A DNA stretch of 16,052 bases from SAR202 cluster bacterium AC-647-N09_OGT_505m (lineage in GTDB: Bacteria > Chloroflexota > Dehalococcoidia > UBA2985): the NCBI GenBank assembly GCA_009391225.1, contig VEXC01000020.1, positions 1 to 16,052 on the forward strand, written 5' to 3'. The translations under genes and the position numbers were made by a program. Each line of letters begins with the position of its first letter. Position 1 is the first letter of the stretch. Of this stretch, positions 1 through 7,446 are shown piece by piece. The notes beneath the pieces are model-generated. The model worked only from the letters and a program-made list of their open reading frames with translations. It had not been told where the DNA came from and did not search any database.

Positions 1-26
1 AGTGACTTTTGGAGCATTACAAATCT

Positions 27-67
27 CTAGAGGAACATCCTATATGTAAGGGGAAAGTTTCCTCTAG
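27..67. repeat. Inverted repeat CTAGAGGAA / TTCCTCTAG
   Basis: Perfect 9-bp arms at 27-35 and 59-67 with a 23-nt spacer, immediately downstream of the broken minus-strand gene that ends at 69. It could fold at the 3' end of that transcript, but the loop is long and no T-tract follows, so a terminator role is weak. Confidence 0.3.
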
Positions 68-68
68 G

Positions 69-470
69 TTAGTTCATCAATGTAAAATAATTACTTATTA
101 TGGTCTCGGAAGATGAGTCCTTAATTTCTATGCCATCCATGAAATACCCAATAAAGATGTATCCCGATGGTTGTGGGACCTGCTCAAAGCTTAGGTACTC
201 ATCGAGTGATATATCAAAGTAGTGCTGTTGCATATCTTTCAGGAAGCTCTTAGTTTAAGCATCTAAATCTAATCCCTCGTCGCCGTAGTGGGAGTATGCT
301 GCTCCGACCATCCATGAGATCCCACTCCAGGCAGCGGCGTCAGCTATGTCTTTGTATTGCTTTCTGACGAGTCTCCTGAAATCTGATTTATTCAGGTTAT
401 GGTGGTCAACCGTAAATGCCTAAGTAATCGTATCCTTCGACACTGTGGCTAGGGTGAACTTCTCCCACAT
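69..470 (-). pseudogene. Broken small gene, two in-frame stops, function unknown
   Basis: One minus-strand frame reads as protein-like sequence from an ATG at 470-468 to a TAA at 71-69 (134 codons counting stops), but is interrupted by TAG at 422-420 and TAA at 257-255. The three pieces begin MWEKFTLATVSKD, AFTVDHHNLNKSDFRRL and TKSFLKDMQQHYF. Composition is typical of a soluble acidic/aromatic protein and stays coding-like across both stops, which argues for a recently inactivated gene rather than chance. Both stops are one change from sense codons (CAG or GAA, for example). Other genes here end normally in TAG and TAA, so stop recoding is unlikely. I do not recognise the family. It lies downstream of, and in the same direction as, the transporter ATPase. 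A sequencing error could explain one stop but hardly two. Confidence 0.5.
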
Positions 471-622
471 TCGCCCATGCGTGCTACGATTGCAGAACCG
501 GTTGGAGTTCAGTGCAAGGCTGCGCCTGGGACCCACCGCTGTCTGTACGCAAAGGGGCACGGTGGTCAAAAGGAGGCAGGATTCATGCCCCCCCACGTGG
601 GGTTCTGATATGCGCCGCCACT

Positions 623-2701
623 CTACGTTCCATCTCCCCGCTCCCGCTGCATTGCCTTCAGTTCGTCCACTGGGATGTGGCAGTAGATGAGGTGATCTGG
701 CGAGTCTGGTCCCGTGCGTGCAGGCGGCGGGGTTTGGTCGCAAATAGCTCCGATCTTTCGAGGACAACGCCCGACGAAGAAGCAGCCCTGAAAGCGCTCG
801 CGAAGGGTTGGCACGGAGCCAGGGAGCCGGATTCGAGTGGGTACTGCCTCAGGGTCTGGCACTGGTGCCGCTGAAAGAAGCGCCTCTGTATAGGGGTGCG
901 AGGGAGCGTTAAGCACTGACTCCGTAGGGCCGGACTCGGCTACATGTCCAGCATACAGAACCAGGATGTCGTCTGAGACGTAACGCACGACTCCCAGGTC
1001 ATGGGATATGAAGACGTACGACGTGCCTGTCTCGCGTTGATGCTCTGCCAGTAGATTGAGCACCTGGGCTTGCACCGAGACGTCCAGTGCCGAAACCGCC
1101 TCGTCGGCGACAATGAGATTGGCATTGCCGGCGAATGCGCCAGCCAGTGCCACTCGCTGCTGCTCGCCGCCGCTCAACTCCCCGGGCAGGCGGTCTAGAT
1201 ACGCAGGGTCCAGTCCAACAGCTTCTAATAGCTCTACGGCGCGTTCACGACTGCCCTGTCGACCCAACCCCCCGAACTTACGTAATGAGCGAAGGATTGC
1301 GTGGCGAATTGGAAGTTTTGGATTGAGCGAAGACGTCGGATTCTGGAACACCATCCTCATCGCAGCTCGCTGCTCACGAGTTCGGTCTTCTACCCGGCCC
1401 GCCAGATCTTCGCTGTGTAGCCGAAGTGTGCCGCCGTCGCGCGGGACCAGGCCGACCACCGCCCGTGCAGCAGTGGTCTTGCCGGAGCCACTTTCGCCCA
1501 CGATGCCCAGGGTCCTGCCAGTTCCGACCTCGAAATCGATGTCCGTGACTGCTCGTACCGGTGGTCGCACCCGCGGGCCGAAGAGCAGGTACTTACGCTG
1601 CCAACGGCCGTAGAACCGTCGCAGACCTCTCGCTCTGAGCACAGGCTCAACGGTGTGGCGTGGGCCTTCGTCTCGCGGCTCCGCCTTGCCCCAGATTTCC
1701 GCACGGACATCATTCCAGAAGAAGCAGCGCGATTGGCGGCTGTCTCCCGCGTCGAGCATCTCTGGTGCCTTCGCTCGACACGAGTCCTGTGCCAAGGGGC
1801 ACCGACGGGCGAATAGGCAGGATTCGGTGCTGGCCTCTTGGGAAGCGTAGACGTTACCAGGGATGCTGCGAAGTCTGGTGATCGCCCCGCCTTCCGTGGG
1901 CGGCTGCGGAACACAATCCAGCAGCCCAGCTGTGTAGGGATGTTGAGGATTCTTGAAGAGCTCGCCCACTGGAGCCTGCTCAACCGTCTGGCCAGCATAC
2001 ATCACTACCACCCGATCGGCGACCCGGGCGATCACACCTAGATTGTGACTCACGTACAGGATGCCGGCATTGACGCGCTGGCTCAGATCGGCTATCAAGT
2101 CCAGGATATTCGCCTCGGTGGTCACGTCAAGGCCTGTGGTGGGCTCGTCCATAATGAGCAGGTCTGGATCGCATGCCAAGGCCATGGCGATTACCACTCG
2201 CTGCTGCATCCCTCCGCTCAACTGGTGTGGATAGCGCTGTCCGATGCGATTGGGCTCGGCCAGACCGACGCTCTCGAAGAGCTCCGCCGTCTGCTGGCTG
2301 GCCTGCCTGGCATTCAGTCTGAGATGCTCTTGGAGCACCTCCTCGACCTGCCGGCCGACCCGCATGGTGGGATTCAGGGATGTGGCGGGGTCCTGGTAGA
2401 CCATGGCCATACGGTTGCCACGCAACAGGCGGAGTTCGGAGGCAGACATCTGGGCGATGTCCTTGCCCTCAAAGAGTGCGGTGCCCTCCACAAGTGACGT
2501 GCCCGGAAGGTAGCCCATGAGGGCAAATGCGGTTGTGGACTTGCCGCATCCGGACTCGCCGACGAGGCCCACGACTTCGCCCCGTCTGATCTCCAGGGAT
2601 GCGTCGCGCACCGCCCTCACGGTACCCCTGGGCGTGTAGAAGGTCACGGCCAGCCGGTCGATCTGCACTAGAGGAGGGCCGTCGTGTACCTCTTCAATCA
2701 T
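623..2701 (-). CDS. Fused two-domain peptide/nickel ABC transporter ATPase (DppD-DppF type)
   Basis: Cytoplasmic ATPase that powers import through the two permeases encoded just upstream in the operon. The 692-residue protein holds two complete nucleotide-binding domains. Domain 1 has Walker [10 protein letters not shown] (48-56), Q-loop VYQDP (101-105), signature LSGGMQQRV (161-169), Walker B LLIMDEPT (181-188) and H-loop SHN (218-220). Domain 2 has Walker [10 protein letters not shown] (402-410), signature LSGGEQQRV (509-517), Walker B LIVADEA (529-535) and SHD (566-568). Each domain is followed by the oligopeptide-transporter C-terminal extension with its cysteine cluster (CLFARRCP near 295, CFFVGRCP near 630). 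In most bacteria DppD and DppF are separate proteins of about 330 residues; here one chain replaces both. The start ATG overlaps the TGA of the DppC-like gene (ATGA), indicating translational coupling. Both catalytic sites look intact. Substrate cannot be read from the ATPase. Confidence 0.95.
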   Translation of the reverse strand: MIEEVHDGPPLVQIDRLAVTFYTPRGTVRAVRDASLEIRRGEVVGLVGESGCGKSTTAFALMGYLPGTSLVEGTALFEGKDIAQMSASELRLLRGNRMAMVYQDPATSLNPTMRVGRQVEEVLQEHLRLNARQASQQTAELFESVGLAEPNRIGQRYPHQLSGGMQQRVVIAMALACDPDLLIMDEPTTGLDVTTEANILDLIADLSQRVNAGILYVSHNLGVIARVADRVVVMYAGQTVEQAPVGELFKNPQHPYTAGLLDCVPQPPTEGGAITRLRSIPGNVYASQEASTESCLFARRCPLAQDSCRAKAPEMLDAGDSRQSRCFFWNDVRAEIWGKAEPRDEGPRHTVEPVLRARGLRRFYGRWQRKYLLFGPRVRPPVRAVTDIDFEVGTGRTLGIVGESGSGKTTAARAVVGLVPRDGGTLRLHSEDLAGRVEDRTREQRAAMRMVFQNPTSSLNPKLPIRHAILRSLRKFGGLGRQGSRERAVELLEAVGLDPAYLDRLPGELSGGEQQRVALAGAFAGNANLIVADEAVSALDVSVQAQVLNLLAEHQRETGTSYVFISHDLGVVRYVSDDILVLYAGHVAESGPTESVLNAPSHPYTEALLSAAPVPDPEAVPTRIRLPGSVPTLRERFQGCFFVGRCPRKIGAICDQTPPPARTGPDSPDHLIYCHIPVDELKAMQRERGDGT

Positions 2702-3633
2702 GGCTTGTCCTCTAGAGGTAGTCCGCTGGCCTGCCTTATGCTATCGGTGAGAAGATTGACTCCTACCACCAATGAGGCGATGGCTCCCGCCGGAGCCAAG
2801 GCGACCCAGGGGGCAATGTTGAGGAAGCCGCGGCTCTGGCTGATCATAAGGCCCCAGTCGGGCGATGGGGGCTGAACTCCCAGGCCAAGGAAGCCCAGGG
2901 AGGCCACGGTGAGAATCGAGTAGCTTAGTCGTACCGATAACTCAACGCCCAAGACCGGCATTGTGTTGGGGAGGATCTCTCGGAAGATGATATAGGGCGC
3001 GGGTTCGCCGCGCAAACGGGCACTCTGAACGAACTCTAGCTCTTTCACTGTAAGCGTTACACTCCGCACCACCCGGGCCACCCGTGGCATGGTGACGACG
3101 CCCACGGTCGCCAAGATATTCACCGGGTTGGCGCCGAGGCTCGTTAATACCAGGAGGGCCAACAGAAGAGAAGGAAAGGACATCAGCCCGTCCATCACTC
3201 GCATGATTACCGCATCTATGCGACCGCCCCTATAGCCGCTACTCATTCCAACCACCGTGCCGAGAGAAACGCCCAGGACGGTGCCCAACCCAGCGATCAC
3301 AATAAGGGAGGTAGCCCCAGACATGATTCGGCTCAGGACGTCGCGTCCAAACTGGTCGGTGCCCAGCCAAAACTGAGCGGACGGCGCCAAGAGCTGTTGC
3401 AGCTCACCCGTATCCGAGTACTGAAATTCTGTATAGGGGTAAGGAGCTAACCACGGGCCGACTAGAAACAATACCAGGTGGAACAGCACTATAGGTAGGG
3501 CAATGCGCCCTGAGGTTGTTCGTATGATTAACCTGAGGGTGGTTGCCCCCCTGCGCCCTGCACCAGAGATTGCCGAACCGACGGCCTGAGGCAGGGACTT
3601 TTGGGGGTCAGCCGAGCGTGCGTCAGTCGCCAT
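2698..3633 (-). CDS. DppC-like ABC transporter permease
   Basis: Inner-membrane permease of a dipeptide/oligopeptide/nickel-type importer, partner of the DppB-like protein encoded upstream. The 311-residue chain has a soluble N-terminus, a first membrane segment at about 43-62, then the family motif GTDQFGRDVLSR (91-102), four or five further hydrophobic segments and the cytoplasmic EAA loop (about 203-223, SARLRGEPAPYIIFREILPN) that docks on the ATPase. I chose ATG 3633 rather than the much longer upstream open frame. It gives a family-normal length, and it overlaps the DppB stop by one base (TGATG), a standard re-initiation arrangement. The upstream extension would lie entirely inside the DppB gene in another frame. 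The 3' end overlaps the ATPase start by four bases. Confidence 0.92.
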   Translation of the reverse strand: MATDARSADPQKSLPQAVGSAISGAGRRGATTLRLIIRTTSGRIALPIVLFHLVLFLVGPWLAPYPYTEFQYSDTGELQQLLAPSAQFWLGTDQFGRDVLSRIMSGATSLIVIAGLGTVLGVSLGTVVGMSSGYRGGRIDAVIMRVMDGLMSFPSLLLALLVLTSLGANPVNILATVGVVTMPRVARVVRSVTLTVKELEFVQSARLRGEPAPYIIFREILPNTMPVLGVELSVRLSYSILTVASLGFLGLGVQPPSPDWGLMISQSRGFLNIAPWVALAPAGAIASLVVGVNLLTDSIRQASGLPLEDKP

Positions 3634-4577
3634 CAGGACACACGAATCCGCGGATCCAGAGCCGCATAACTCAGATCTGCCGCTAAGTTGCTGAAGGCAT
3701 AGGTCGTGGCGACTAGTAACGCAAGGACCTCTAGCAAAGGTACGTCTTGGGTCACCATTGCCTGCAGAAGCAACTGTCCCAGACCAGGATAGGAGAACAC
3801 GTTCTCCACTATAATGAGGCCTCCCAGCATCCATCCGAAATTCATCGCGATAATGGTGATAGTAGGGAGCATGGAGTTGGGGAGCACATGCCGCAGGACC
3901 ACCTGGCGCATAGGCATGCCCTTGAGGACCGCCGTGCGCACGTAGTGGGATTGCATCACCTCCATCACGTTCGCCCGAGTCATTCGCATGACGTAAGCGA
4001 ACAAGACTCCTGTGAGGGTGAGTGCTGGCATGACCAGTATTGCAGGCCTCGTCAGAGGGGTCTCACCGGGCAGCATGACGCTCGAGGGAGGAAGCCAATG
4101 GAGCGTCGAAGCGAAGAAGAGCATGAGCAGGACGCCGGTTACGAACTCTGGCAGCGAAATCCCCACCAGGCCTATCACACTTACTAAGCGGTCCCCTAGC
4201 GTGTCCGGACGAACTCCGGCCCATACCCCAGCGATTACCGCTATGGGCATTCCAAATAAGAGTGCGAAGAGAGCCAGGACCGTTGAATGGAAAAGCCGCC
4301 TTGGTAGGATCTCGGCTATGGGCCTTTTGATAAAATATGAGTCACCCAGGTCCCCCTGCATCACTCCACCGACCCAGTCCAGATATCGCACGTGGGCGGG
4401 ACTGTTTAGTCCCAACTCCTCGCGTACCAAGGCCAATCGCTCTGGTGTGGCGGTAGCCTTTAGCATCGCCTGCGCCACATCGCCGGGTAGTATCTCCATG
4501 ATGGCGAAGATGGATATGGAGACCACCAGCAGCGTGATCAACATCAGGCTGATACGGAGTATCATGAAACGTAGCAT
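3633..4577 (-). CDS. DppB-like ABC transporter permease
   Basis: Inner-membrane permease, first of the pair. At 314 residues it matches the family. It starts with the typical N-terminal membrane helix (about 6-30) ending in MEILPGD, followed by a periplasmic region with ELGLNSP and GDLGDSYF. Several more membrane helices follow, with the EAA loop at about 211-235 (YVRTAVLKGMPMRQVVLRHVLPN). The C-terminus ends ALDPRIR, as in many DppB proteins. The ATG at 4577 has no strong Shine-Dalgarno match directly ahead. A second in-frame ATG four codons later is an alternative start. The gene lies 131 bp downstream of the binding-protein gene, from which it is separated by a long RNA stem-loop, and overlaps the next permease by one base. 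Confidence 0.93.
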   Translation of the reverse strand: MLRFMILRISLMLITLLVVSISIFAIMEILPGDVAQAMLKATATPERLALVREELGLNSPAHVRYLDWVGGVMQGDLGDSYFIKRPIAEILPRRLFHSTVLALFALLFGMPIAVIAGVWAGVRPDTLGDRLVSVIGLVGISLPEFVTGVLLMLFFASTLHWLPPSSVMLPGETPLTRPAILVMPALTLTGVLFAYVMRMTRANVMEVMQSHYVRTAVLKGMPMRQVVLRHVLPNSMLPTITIIAMNFGWMLGGLIIVENVFSYPGLGQLLLQAMVTQDVPLLEVLALLVATTYAFSNLAADLSYAALDPRIRVS

Positions 4578-4636
4578 GGTTTGGTTTACGGATGCCTTTA
4601 GGTCGTAGAACTCTCGGGGCTCATCTCGAGTCCCGC

Positions 4637-4680
4637 GGTTGAACTCAGCGAATCCCCTCAGGGATCCGCTGAGTTCAACC
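4637..4680 (-). promoter_or_regulatory. 20-bp intercistronic RNA stem-loop between binding-protein and permease genes
   Basis: Arms 4637-4656 and 4661-4680 enclose a 4-nt loop. On the minus-strand transcript all 20 positions pair, one as G-U; on the plus strand that position would be an A-C mismatch, so the structure fits an RNA read in the operon direction. No T-tract follows the stem. The likely role, known from other importers such as the malE-malF interval, is to protect the 3' end of the binding-protein message or partly stop transcription, so that the lipoprotein is made in excess over the permeases. Confidence 0.75.
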
Positions 4681-4708
4681 AGCTTGTCAAGACCTCTTCA
4701 GCGAGGCT

Positions 4709-6346
4709 TTACCGATCAAGCCAAGTCCAGCGAGCTTGGAACGTGAAGTCCGGCATCGGCACCAGGTCCCGTACGTCTAGTAGCGAGCCTACAAGAACCG
4801 GCCGAAACACCGGGATGATGCGCGGCACCTCATCGACGACGATGCACTGAAGCCGCCCATAGGTCGGCTTCTGGTCTTCCAGTGTTCCCTGCCCCATCGC
4901 CGTCTCCAGCAGACTGTCCAGCTCGAGATTGCTGTATTTCGACTCGTTCCAGGAACCGCCCGTCGGGTACACAACGGAGAAGGCCTCGTAAGCGGGCCTC
5001 CCGCCCCACCAGACGGTAACGAAGGGCTTCACCATCCACGCGTCCGACCAGTAACCGGTCTCAGGCACTTGTACAATTTCTATGTTGATGCCCCCGGGCG
5101 CTGCTCTCTCCTTCATGACAGTTGCCATAGGGACCATGGCCCCCCCTCCGGTGGTGGAGGTGTGGAGTTCTATGGTAATCCCATCGGGGTACCCGGCCTC
5201 CGCTAGGAGCGACTTTGCCAGATCGGGATCGTAGTCCGGTGGCATGCACTCCGAATTGAAGAGTGGGTCGCTCGGAATTATGGGATGGTCGTAGGCAATC
5301 CCACCCAGTCCGAATTGCGCGGCTTGGAGAATAGCTTTTCTATCAGTGACCGCTTGAATTGCCTTGCGTACCAGAACGTTGTCGAAGGGCGGCTCGGTCA
5401 CGTCCATGGCCAAGTTAAGGTAGCCTGCGCTCGCTTGAGCTAGCACTTTGGTATTTGGGTCGGCCTCCAGACTAATCGAGCTCTCTATATCCAAGTCAAA
5501 GATGACATCGACGGTACCGGCCTTGAGGGACTCGGCGCGGGACTCAGGGCTGGCGAGATAGACGAAGATCATTTCGTCCACTAGGGGCACTCCCTCTAAA
5601 AAGTAGTCTTCGTTCTTCTTCATTACCGTGCGTTCCCCGGGCACGTGCTCCACGAGAATGAATGGGCCAGTCCCGAACTCTTCGAGTACGAACCGCTTGG
5701 TGTCCACATCCGAGGGAGTGATTACCATATGGTATTTCACCAGTGCTTCAAGGAGGACGGCGTTAGGTCCGTCGAATTCTAAGCGCAATGTGTGGTCGTC
5801 CACTGCGACCATGGCCAAGGGTTTCACCATCACGCTCGCGAGTGGAGACTCCACTTCGAACAGGCGGTTGATGGTAAAAATCACGTCCTCTGCCTTAAAC
5901 TCCTTGCCATGATGGAACTTCACGCCCTTACGCAGGTTGAAGGTCCATTGGCTGGCGTCGTCGTTCGTAGTCCAGGACTCCGCTAGCATGGGCTTCATGG
6001 TCCCATCGGGAAGGCGTATCACTAGATTGTCGTAGAGATGTGGCATACCAGCGATGGCCGGCATATTCACCAGGGTAGGTGGGTCGAAGTCCCACTCGTC
6101 CGAGATCAGGCCCACTCGTAGTGATCCGCCAGTTGTCGGGCCCGAGGGCGTGGCAGTAGCGGGTATGGCTGTAGCCTGGGGTGTGGGTGTAGCCTGGGGT
6201 GTGGGTGTAGCCGCATCGCCACCGCAGGCCGCGAGTGCCAGCAGGGCTGTCGCTATCGCCGTGAGCAGTAAGGGGACGCCCCACCACGCTCGTAGGCGCT
6301 TCGGCAGGCTGCGTTGGGTTAATCGATTGGGGTTTGTTGTCCGCAT
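4709..6346 (-). CDS. Family 5 extracellular solute-binding lipoprotein (peptide/nickel-type importer)
   Basis: First gene of the importer operon, encoding the substrate-capture component anchored outside the cytoplasmic membrane. The 545-residue precursor has a long basic N-terminus, a hydrophobic stretch (about 24-40) and a lipobox LAAC with Cys41 as lipidation site. A Thr/Pro/Ala/Gln linker follows (about 46-70), then the mature domain starting GGSLRVGLIS. Family 5 traits include WTFNLRKGVKFHHGKEF (about 133-149), with the motif for ordered unfavourable substrates FTINRLF, and later blocks such as VRKAIQAVTDRKAIL and AGYPDGITIEL. ATG 6346 is preferred because AAGGAGGA sits at 6358-6351, four bases upstream; another ATG at 6350 is out of frame and touches the Shine-Dalgarno. 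The substrate is probably a peptide or another small solute; the family is too broad to say more. Length is normal. Confidence 0.93.
   Translation of the reverse strand: MRTTNPNRLTQRSLPKRLRAWWGVPLLLTAIATALLALAACGGDAATPTPQATPTPQATAIPATATPSGPTTGGSLRVGLISDEWDFDPPTLVNMPAIAGMPHLYDNLVIRLPDGTMKPMLAESWTTNDDASQWTFNLRKGVKFHHGKEFKAEDVIFTINRLFEVESPLASVMVKPLAMVAVDDHTLRLEFDGPNAVLLEALVKYHMVITPSDVDTKRFVLEEFGTGPFILVEHVPGERTVMKKNEDYFLEGVPLVDEMIFVYLASPESRAESLKAGTVDVIFDLDIESSISLEADPNTKVLAQASAGYLNLAMDVTEPPFDNVLVRKAIQAVTDRKAILQAAQFGLGGIAYDHPIIPSDPLFNSECMPPDYDPDLAKSLLAEAGYPDGITIELHTSTTGGGAMVPMATVMKERAAPGGINIEIVQVPETGYWSDAWMVKPFVTVWWGGRPAYEAFSVVYPTGGSWNESKYSNLELDSLLETAMGQGTLEDQKPTYGRLQCIVVDEVPRIIPVFRPVLVGSLLDVRDLVPMPDFTFQARWTWLDR
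6171..6212 (-). repeat. 18-bp tandem repeat encoding the lipoprotein linker
   Basis: Two exact 18-bp copies (6171-6188 and 6189-6206) plus six bases of a third encode the repeated ATPTPQ linker just after the lipidated cysteine. Because 18 is a multiple of three, copy-number change would lengthen or shorten the tether without breaking the frame. Confidence 0.85.
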
Positions 6347-6358
6347 ACATTCCTCCTT

Positions 6359-6875
6359 TGTCTTAGTCTTTTGAGATTAGTATGGACTGCGTGCTGGTTA
6401 TTCTCATAATCCACAAATTCAGAAGCTATGTCTTTCGATTTGACTCGAGAGAGGTGCGCGAGGAGTTGGAGTGTCCAGTGGAGATGAGACGAAAGCTCAC
6501 CGGTTATAATTGGGGGGAGCTATGGAATACAAGGAACGTGGGAAACCGAGATTCACATTTGCTGGGAGGTCTTCATCCAGGGTCGAGTCTGCTCATAATG
6601 AGATATCTCCATTCCTTTTCTGACGCCTCTTGTCCTTGTCTCTCAGGGCAGTGTAGTCATTTCTGCCAAGCTTGTCAAATTGATCAAAGACATCCCTTGC
6701 CTGTTGGCTAGATGGGCACTGTTAATCTAGTGTTAGGTCAACCGTGCTATTTCAAAAGGGGCAGAGATGTGGCGACCTAGCTGTCAAACGGCCTCTTACG
6801 ACCTAGGCTAACAATGAGCGGAAAGGGTCGCCATTAGCTTTTATAGACTACCAATTTGGTACACAAGGACAAAAC
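6359..6875. other. Intergenic region left of the island, no convincing gene
   Basis: About 500 bp between the importer operon and the first tRNA-linked repeat. It should hold the operon promoter on the minus strand, but I see no convincing -35/-10 pair there. On the plus strand a TATAAT at 6505-6510 within ACCGGTTATAAT is followed by a purine-rich GGGGGGAG and an ATG at 6522 that opens a 33-codon frame ending at 6623. The spacing copies the promoter blocks of the downstream repeats, so a short transcribed remnant is possible. A longer plus frame through this stretch has no start signal and no protein-like pattern. Confidence 0.35.
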
Positions 6876-6908
6876 AAAAGCCCTCTGGCATAACGTCAGG
6901 GGGCTTTT
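6876..6908. terminator. Rho-independent terminator before the first tRNA-linked repeat
   Basis: Arms 6876-6887 (AAAAGCCCTCTG) and 6897-6908 (CAGGGGGCTTTT) pair with one mismatch around a 9-nt loop. A-rich sequence on the left and T-rich on the right would let it act in either direction. It ends three bases before the GTGCCTAAA start of the composite repeat. Confidence 0.75.
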
Positions 6909-6922
6909 CCGTGCCTAAATAG

Positions 6923-6967
6923 TGGTGGGCGATACTGGACTCGAACCAGTGACCTCTTGCGTGTAAA
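6923..6967 (-). other. tRNA-Val(TAC) 3' half, probable attachment site
   Basis: Reading the minus strand from 6967 down: anticodon loop TTTACAC (anticodon TAC), 3' anticodon stem GCAAG, variable loop AGGTC, T stem-loop ACTGG-TTCGAGT-CCAGT with five perfect pairs, acceptor strand ATCGCCC, discriminator A and CCA. No D arm or 5' acceptor strand lies upstream, so this is not a working tRNA gene. Identity from the anticodon loop to CCA is the classic footprint left when a tyrosine-recombinase element integrates into a tRNA gene. Confidence 0.85.
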
Positions 6968-7384
6968 ACTATGGGCTTGGTGTGTCCACGAGTAAACCAG
7001 TGTATCTCCCTGCGGGAATCCCTGCCTAAATCGTATCATACTGTAAACCGCTGTTAGCCCGCGTCTGTGTAGTAAAGTGTGTAGTGGTGGAGCCTGCCCA
7101 GAGTGCACTCTTGGGCCTACATTCACTGAGTCCAGTTCCTAAAATCCTCTAGGAGAGTCTGCCTCAGCAGTAGGTGGTATCACCAATGGCGGAGTCTCAC
7201 GATGCTGCTGATATGAACGCAATAAACACTGTTAGCAACTAGCCAAAACCAAATTTTGCACCCTTGGATTTACACTTGTGGGCCAAATGTAAGGCGACGA
7301 AGAGGTACCCCCCCCCATAGAGTTGTCATGTTTGCCCGCAACAGTAAGTGCCTGTTTCTAGGAACTACGCACGATACTGCGAGC

Positions 7385-7406
7385 CATACCCCTGCCGGGT
7401 TATAAT
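7385..7406 (+). promoter_or_regulatory. Promoter block with ACCC-N5-GGGT dyad and TATAAT, copy A
   Basis: CATACCCCTG at 7385-7394, two variable bases, then GGGTTATAAT to 7406. The dyad arms are ACCC (7388-7391) and GGGT (7397-7400), directly abutting a consensus -10 (7401-7406). The preceding GCGAGC is also shared with copy B. No good -35 stands 16-18 bp upstream, so the site may depend on an extended -10 or an activator, or the dyad may be an operator. Confidence 0.6.
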
Positions 7407-7446
7407 GGGTGGAGAGATATATGGATTAAAGTTTCTGGAGGGAGCC

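Larger units (their letters stand above)
6911..7412. repeat. Composite tRNA-linked repeat, copy A (probable integrative-element end)
   Basis: First of three related segments. Order: GTGCCTAAA lead-in, tRNA-Val 3' half (6923-6967), and a first conserved block (about 6986-7060, shared words ATCTCCCTG, GTAAACC, CTGTTA). Next come about 190 bp found only in this copy, then a second conserved block (about 7258-7400, CCCTTGGATTTACACTTGT, GCCAAATGTAAGGC, GTTGTCATGTT, CAACAGTAAGTGCC). It ends with the promoter block that serves the next gene. Several GTGTAAA-like words lie within it (6961, 6991, 7041 and, inverted, about 7268), as expected of recombinase arm sites. The copy-specific insert includes an imperfect hairpin around GAGTGCACTC (about 7096-7117). 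Confidence 0.8.

Noticed and set aside
255..422. Stop-codon recoding to explain the interrupted minus-strand frame
   Set aside because: Other genes in the window end in TAA, TAG and TGA in the ordinary way, so two nonsense mutations are the simpler explanation.
591..602. CCCCACGTGGGG palindrome downstream of the ATPase gene as a terminator
   Set aside because: The stem is only four pairs around a four-base centre and no T-tract follows in the operon direction.
3634..3834. Upstream extension of the DppC-like permease
   Set aside because: It lies wholly within the DppB-like gene in another frame and gives a non-family N-terminus. The ATG at 3633 with TGATG overlap is the normal arrangement.
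6382..6711. Plus-strand 109-codon frame
   Set aside because: No ribosome site, no protein-like pattern, and it lies over the presumed promoter region of the importer operon.
7348..7446. N-terminal extension of the phosphatase-like gene from GTG 7348 or ATG 7405
   Set aside because: These codons lie inside the composite repeat and its TATAAT promoter block. The downstream GTG at 7447 has a strong ribosome site and restores the family N-terminus.
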